A DNA stretch of 18,025 nucleotides from CAYUNT01 sp964446285 (GTDB lineage Bacteria; Sumerlaeota; Sumerlaeia; SLMS01; CAYUNT01). This document shows, piece by piece, positions 14,518 to 18,025 of the stretch (position 1 is its first letter; every line of letters begins with the position of its first letter). The notes below the pieces were generated by a model, which searched no databases, had not been told where the DNA came from, and was given only the letters and a program-made list of their open reading frames with translations. The position numbers were made by a program, and so were the translations under genes. The DNA lies in NCBI GenBank assembly GCA_964446285.1, contig CAYUNT010000085.1, forward strand, positions 1 through 18,025. Direction: 5' to 3'.

Positions 14518-16200
14518 TCAGTAGAGTTCCCATTGCGGCTGGGCGGAGGCGGCTGAGCGCTGCACCAGCCACGAATAGGTCTGCGTTATCGAGGTCTTGC
14601 GGACATAGGTGGTCGGGTGCGACAGCACCAGTTGGAGCGTGGAAATTGACGCGGGGATTTCGAGATTGCGAAGCAAAATGCTCGATCCCGTGGCATCTGG
14701 AATTGCGTTTCCGTTCAGCTTCCACGTGTAGGTAAACGACGACAGATTGACAGGCGTTACCGAAAACGTTTCGCCCGCGGGAGAAAGGGTGACCGTGGTT
14801 CCGGCGGCTGGAGTTGTCGAGTCGGCTAGCTGGATGCGGCTGCACAACGCCACCACGTGGGTTTCTTTGCACACCGAACAAAATGTCTGGCCAATACTGC
14901 GCATCAGGCAATCATAAGCGGGTCTGTATATTCCTGTTGCATAATACTTTGCCCCGAGAAACGCGCCGATAACTGATGCGTAGGTTGTGGTTTCCGGCGT
15001 GGGCAGCGGTGTGCCCGCCTCGACCCACGCGGCCCATTTGAGGTTAGGGCGGTCATATTGAAAATCGACATTGGTTTCGCTGTCGCTCGTGGGGGGGGCC
15101 GTGCCGCCCGTTTCGTATTCATCGGCGAGGCCGGCGAAACTGTGCCCGAACTCGTGCATGATGAGTTTGGGCGCGTAGCTGTTCATCGAAGCAACTGCCA
15201 GATATCCGCCGCCGCCGCCGTAGCGCGTGGCGTTGACCAGGATGATCAGGTAATCCCAGACGCCCGTGCCAACGTATTGATTCGCGGCGGAAATGGCGCG
15301 GTTCTGGCCAGTGGAGTCCACGTAGAGAAGCCGCTCCGTGGTGCCGTCAAACCAGTATTTGGAGTTGAAGTAGGTATCCACATACAGATTGTTTGGCGGC
15401 TCGTCCGCGCCCGCCTGATTGCTCTCGACGTCAATTCGGTAGATGTTCACGGCGTTTTGATAAGCGGACCAAGGAGATTCATTGAGGAACGCCTGGACCA
15501 GAGTGTTGGCATTTTGGGTAAAAAGTCCGCTGTCGAGTTGCGAAGCGGTATATCCGTCGCCAAGCACCGCAATGACCAGGCGGTTGGAATCTGGGCCAGC
15601 GTCGTGGATTTTTGTGGCCGCGCGCGGCCCGGGAGCAGGCTGAGGGCCTTGCGGCGCCAGAGGCAGGGCAACGGTCCACGCGGCGGGATCGAATGCGCCG
15701 GGAAGAACGGAATTGGCGGCGGAGGCCATGCGCCCGGCGAAGGTCTCGCGGCGGAACGACAGTGTGCGCGGCGCGCTGCCTGGCCCGGGTCCGGGAATGC
15801 GCAAAACCACATATCCCTCCTCGGGAATCCATTCCTCGGCCAGCGGCTCCTCCAGCGCAAGGTCCGCCGGTGGAGTCCGCCGCGCGCCGAGGGGAATGTC
15901 GATGGGCGCCTCGGCCAGCGAGCGTCCGCGTTCATCCTTCCAGGATGCCGCCCCCTGAATCCGCAACGGCGCGCCGATCAAGCCGGGCGAAACCACCGCC
16001 TTTTGCATTTGTGGCATCGGCGCCGCATCAGACACAGTCAGCCCCTTGGAGCTGTAATGAAGCACCACCTGCCAATAGGCGGTTCCGCCGCCCGCGCGCG
16101 CTGATGCGGTGTTGAGAAACAGGCCCAGGGCCACGGACAAGATCAGGAATGCGGCGGGCGCCCATCCGGCGCGGGCGATTCGAGGCAAATGCAGTCTCAT
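14518..16200 (-). CDS. Secreted M64-family metallopeptidase (IgA-peptidase type)
   Basis: This 560-residue exported zinc peptidase starts at ATG 16200, which has AAGGAG a few bases upstream and gives a signal peptide (basic n-region, hydrophobic 14-30, ARA cleavage at 34-36). The frame continues upstream to 16380, but that adds a non-signal tail. An N-terminal beta domain (about 37-190) is followed by the catalytic domain (about 197-455), which opens LVIAVLGDGYTASQL. It carries the zinc signature HEFGHSFAGLADEY: H349, H353 and general base E350, with D360 the probable third ligand in the metzincin-like pattern. Several Cys (CLMRS...CSVCKE) may form disulfides. The C-terminal 100 residues look like an Ig-like module (YTWKLNGNAI). 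M64 founding members cleave immunoglobulin A, but environmental relatives are general secreted peptidases, so the substrate is unknown. It lies 183 bp downstream of the FGE-fold gene on the same strand. Confidence 0.95.
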   Translation of the reverse strand: MRLHLPRIARAGWAPAAFLILSVALGLFLNTASARAGGGTAYWQVVLHYSSKGLTVSDAAPMPQMQKAVVSPGLIGAPLRIQGAASWKDERGRSLAEAPIDIPLGARRTPPADLALEEPLAEEWIPEEGYVVLRIPGPGPGSAPRTLSFRRETFAGRMASAANSVLPGAFDPAAWTVALPLAPQGPQPAPGPRAATKIHDAGPDSNRLVIAVLGDGYTASQLDSGLFTQNANTLVQAFLNESPWSAYQNAVNIYRIDVESNQAGADEPPNNLYVDTYFNSKYWFDGTTERLLYVDSTGQNRAISAANQYVGTGVWDYLIILVNATRYGGGGGYLAVASMNSYAPKLIMHEFGHSFAGLADEYETGGTAPPTSDSETNVDFQYDRPNLKWAAWVEAGTPLPTPETTTYASVIGAFLGAKYYATGIYRPAYDCLMRSIGQTFCSVCKETHVVALCSRIQLADSTTPAAGTTVTLSPAGETFSVTPVNLSSFTYTWKLNGNAIPDATGSSILLRNLEIPASISTLQLVLSHPTTYVRKTSITQTYSWLVQRSAASAQPQWELY

Positions 16201-16383
16201 GATATGTCTCCTTCGCGGGGGTGAAATAGAGATGTTCCAGGAAATAAGGCATACGTGCGCGCCACCCGGCCGGCAAGTCTCTGGCGCAAACTCAATGCCA
16301 TTGTTTTCCTGTGTCTTGGCGGAGCATAAGGCCCAAGGGGGCGCGGGATTGGCGGGAGCAACCGCATACGATTTCCGCAAAGA
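16201..16383 (-). other. Gap between FGE-fold gene and M64 peptidase gene
   Basis: Apart from the ribosome binding site of the M64 gene, I see no convincing promoter or terminator in this 183-bp stretch. The weak TTGCCG, 17 nt, TATGCC match on the minus strand is not persuasive. The two genes may be co-transcribed. Confidence 0.4.
16206..16211 (-). promoter_or_regulatory. Ribosome binding site of the M64 peptidase gene
   Basis: On the minus strand AAGGAG is followed by a short ACATATC-containing spacer and ATG 16200. It decides the start in favour of the version with a clean signal peptide. Confidence 0.75.
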
Positions 16384-18025
16384 TTATTTCTGAACTCGGT
16401 TGGCGAGATTCGCTTCCAGCAGTTGCGTTTCGATGTAGGGCAACATGCGGGTAAATACGCGAACGCGCTGGTTTGTGTTGTGGTTTTCCTTCAAGATCAC
16501 GGCGCGGCTGTCGCGGCGATTGTCCACCGATATTGTCAGCGGTTTTGCGCCGCATTCGTAGGTCCGAAGATAGAAAAACTCGATCTTGTGATTCCCGGGG
16601 CGGAGTGAGGATTCCCAAATAGTTTTGGGCGGAATATCCACCAGGAAGGCATCCTCCGGCCTTGCGCCTCGTGGCGTTGGATCAAGCGGGCATTTTTCGA
16701 ACCGCAGCGTGACCGTGGTTTCAGCGTCATTGAAAAAGAACACATGATTCCAGAGAAATGCCGGCTTGTCGTAAAGGAAAGTGAGTTCCGGACGCTTTTC
16801 CGGCATAACGGCGGGCTGATCGTATTCCGGCAATTGGGGAAGCAGGCGGCCCGGCTCAAGAATAATGCGCGGCGAGGAATTGCTGCGAAAAGCCGGGTTC
16901 ATGCGGAAAATCCGCCCGATGGCGGGGACTTTTACGTAGAGGGCCATGTCGAGGTCCGCGTTCAGGCTGATCGAGGCCACCTCGAAAGCGGCGATTGGCG
17001 AATCATACAGCGCCACCATCGGTTCGCTGCTGATTATGGAAATTGACACGTCCACAGGCAGCCGGTTGGCCACAGACACGCCCACCCGAGCGCCCACATT
17101 GAGAGGCGTCAGCGTGATAGGCAGCGATTTGCCCGCGCTCCATGCCTCAATCAGTTCCGGTTCCAATTCCGCAAAAGGCTCGGGCGTGGCTGTGGGCGTG
17201 ACTTCGACGAATTCGAATGTCGGGCGCGGCGTCGGTGTTGGGATGATGTGCAGGTCGCGCACGCAGCGAAAACCGCTTTCTTCGAGTGACTGGTTGGGCG
17301 AGCGGAAGCGCCGGTTGATGGCGCGCGCCTCTGAGGAGGCATTGTAATAATCTCCGCCGCGGAATACGCGCGATATAACTCCTTCCGCCGGCCCTTTGGG
17401 ATTCTTCTCGGGGCTTTTTTCGTAATAGTTTTTGTCATACCAGTCAAAAACCCCCTCAGACGCATTGCCCGCCATGTCGAAAACGCCATAAGGGCTTTTG
17501 TCCAGGGGGAAGGTTCCGGGCCGGACGCTGGTTTTGACTTGGGACTCGCGCGTGTTGGCTGCCTTTTCCCGCCATTCATTGCCCCACGGATAAATGAAAC
17601 CCTCTGGTCCGCGGGCGGCTTTTTCCCACTGCGCTTCCGTGGGCAGCAGTTTGCCTGCCCATTCGGCGTAGGCCAGCGCGTCGTGCCATGTTACGCCCAC
17701 AACAGGCCGGTCTGGCTCAAGCAGGCCGCGCGCGCGTGTTACTCGCGGGCGGATGCGGCCTGTTGCGCGCGCAAAAACTTCATACTCCGCGTTGGTAACC
17801 TCGAACTTGTCTATGTAATAGGAAGCCAGCCAAACCTTATGAGCCGGACCTTCCTGGACTTTGCCGCCCTTGGCCGTGGGATTATCCACGCCCATCGTGA
17901 ACGGACCGGCCGGGATGAGGACCATGATCTTTCCGTCTTTTTGCCACGGCAATTCGCGGGGAAGCGCGCCAAAGTCTTCGGTTTCCACCATCTCCTCGGG
18001 CGGGGCGGTGGGGGATGCCTGCGGC
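16384..18025 (-). CDS. FGE-fold (SUMF1-type) protein without the catalytic cysteines, N-terminus beyond the window
   Basis: The frame is open to the right edge. The in-window ATG 17991 is preceded in frame by Pro/Ala-rich codons (PTAPPEE), so the start is probably outside; residues are numbered from 17991. Residues about 22-246 form an FGE-sulfatase (C-type-lectin-like) domain with MVLIPAGPFTMG, YYIDKFEVTNAEYEVF, GVTWHDALAYAEWAG, LPTEAQWEKAARG, PWGNEW, SPYGVFDMAGNASEGV, RVFRGGDYYNAS and GFRCVRDL. True formylglycine-generating enzymes carry two cysteines after the RGG motif (RGGSFLCHDSYC type); here the segment is RGGDYYNASSEARAIN, so catalysis is not expected. A Pro/Thr linker (PTPTPRPT) leads to a roughly 270-residue beta-rich C-terminus that I do not recognise. 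It may be a binding or structural protein. No sulfatase gene is nearby. Confidence 0.88.
   Translation of the reverse strand, partial: PQASPTAPPEEMVETEDFGALPRELPWQKDGKIMVLIPAGPFTMGVDNPTAKGGKVQEGPAHKVWLASYYIDKFEVTNAEYEVFARATGRIRPRVTRARGLLEPDRPVVGVTWHDALAYAEWAGKLLPTEAQWEKAARGPEGFIYPWGNEWREKAANTRESQVKTSVRPGTFPLDKSPYGVFDMAGNASEGVFDWYDKNYYEKSPEKNPKGPAEGVISRVFRGGDYYNASSEARAINRRFRSPNQSLEESGFRCVRDLHIIPTPTPRPTFEFVEVTPTATPEPFAELEPELIEAWSAGKSLPITLTPLNVGARVGVSVANRLPVDVSISIISSEPMVALYDSPIAAFEVASISLNADLDMALYVKVPAIGRIFRMNPAFRSNSSPRIILEPGRLLPQLPEYDQPAVMPEKRPELTFLYDKPAFLWNHVFFFNDAETTVTLRFEKCPLDPTPRGARPEDAFLVDIPPKTIWESSLRPGNHKIEFFYLRTYECGAKPLTISVDNRRDSRAVILKENHNTNQRVRVFTRMLPYIETQLLEANLANRVQK

Noticed and set aside
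15058..16104. 348-codon plus-strand frame
   Set aside because: Antisense to the M64 peptidase, which has a complete zinc signature and a good start. No domain was recognised in this frame.
16384..18025. Formylglycine-generating enzyme activity
   Set aside because: Both catalytic cysteines of the FGE active-site segment are missing and no sulfatase gene is in the window.

Overview
The window is GC-rich (estimated by eye, not counted) and gene-dense. It reads as the chromosome of a Gram-negative-like, heterotrophic bacterium with many secreted proteins. Pro/Ser/Thr-rich linkers, a dockerin-bearing secreted protein, a sulfatase-modifying-factor-fold protein and hairpin-rich intergenic repeats fit deep-branching lineages such as Planctomycetota, Sumerlaeota or Hydrogenedentota. 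No rRNA or other taxonomic marker is present, so this placement is inference. I saw no tRNA, rRNA, CRISPR array or transposase gene.

Left part (1-3270). A receiver-domain response regulator, cut by the left edge, converges on a minus-strand gene for a large secreted protein with a dockerin module. The roughly 750-bp gap before the next gene holds a plausible promoter for the dockerin gene, a compact MITE-like repeat (13-bp terminal inverted repeats, 11-bp flanking direct repeats), and palindromes in the leader of hppA.

Centre (3271-7593). A complete membrane pyrophosphatase of the K+-independent, hence probably proton-pumping, type ends in a strong intrinsic terminator. Next comes a block of dispersed-repeat DNA, then a GtrB/DPM1-like membrane glycosyltransferase whose stop overlaps the start of a zinc-ribbon SAM methyltransferase (ATGA). 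This pair probably modifies a lipid-linked sugar or a surface glycan.

Right part (7594-18025). A second hairpin element precedes a 1310-residue secreted KP43-like subtilase. Its signal peptide is partly encoded by a dispersed palindromic repeat. It is followed by a membrane histidine kinase with a Pro/Ser/Ala-rich insertion in its dimerisation domain, and then, overlapping by 4 nt, by a secreted clan GH-A glycosidase-like protein. Converging on these from the minus strand are an M64 metallopeptidase and, upstream of it and cut by the right edge, an FGE-fold protein that lacks the catalytic cysteines of true formylglycine-generating enzymes.

Taken together, the window encodes extracellular polymer breakdown (two peptidases, a glycosidase-like protein, a dockerin protein), surface glycan modification, two-component signalling and pyrophosphate-driven ion pumping. 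I do not see one clearly novel multi-gene system. The most notable signals are the MITE-like element, the repeat-derived signal peptide, the possible hppA leader switch, and the kinase-glycosidase coupling.
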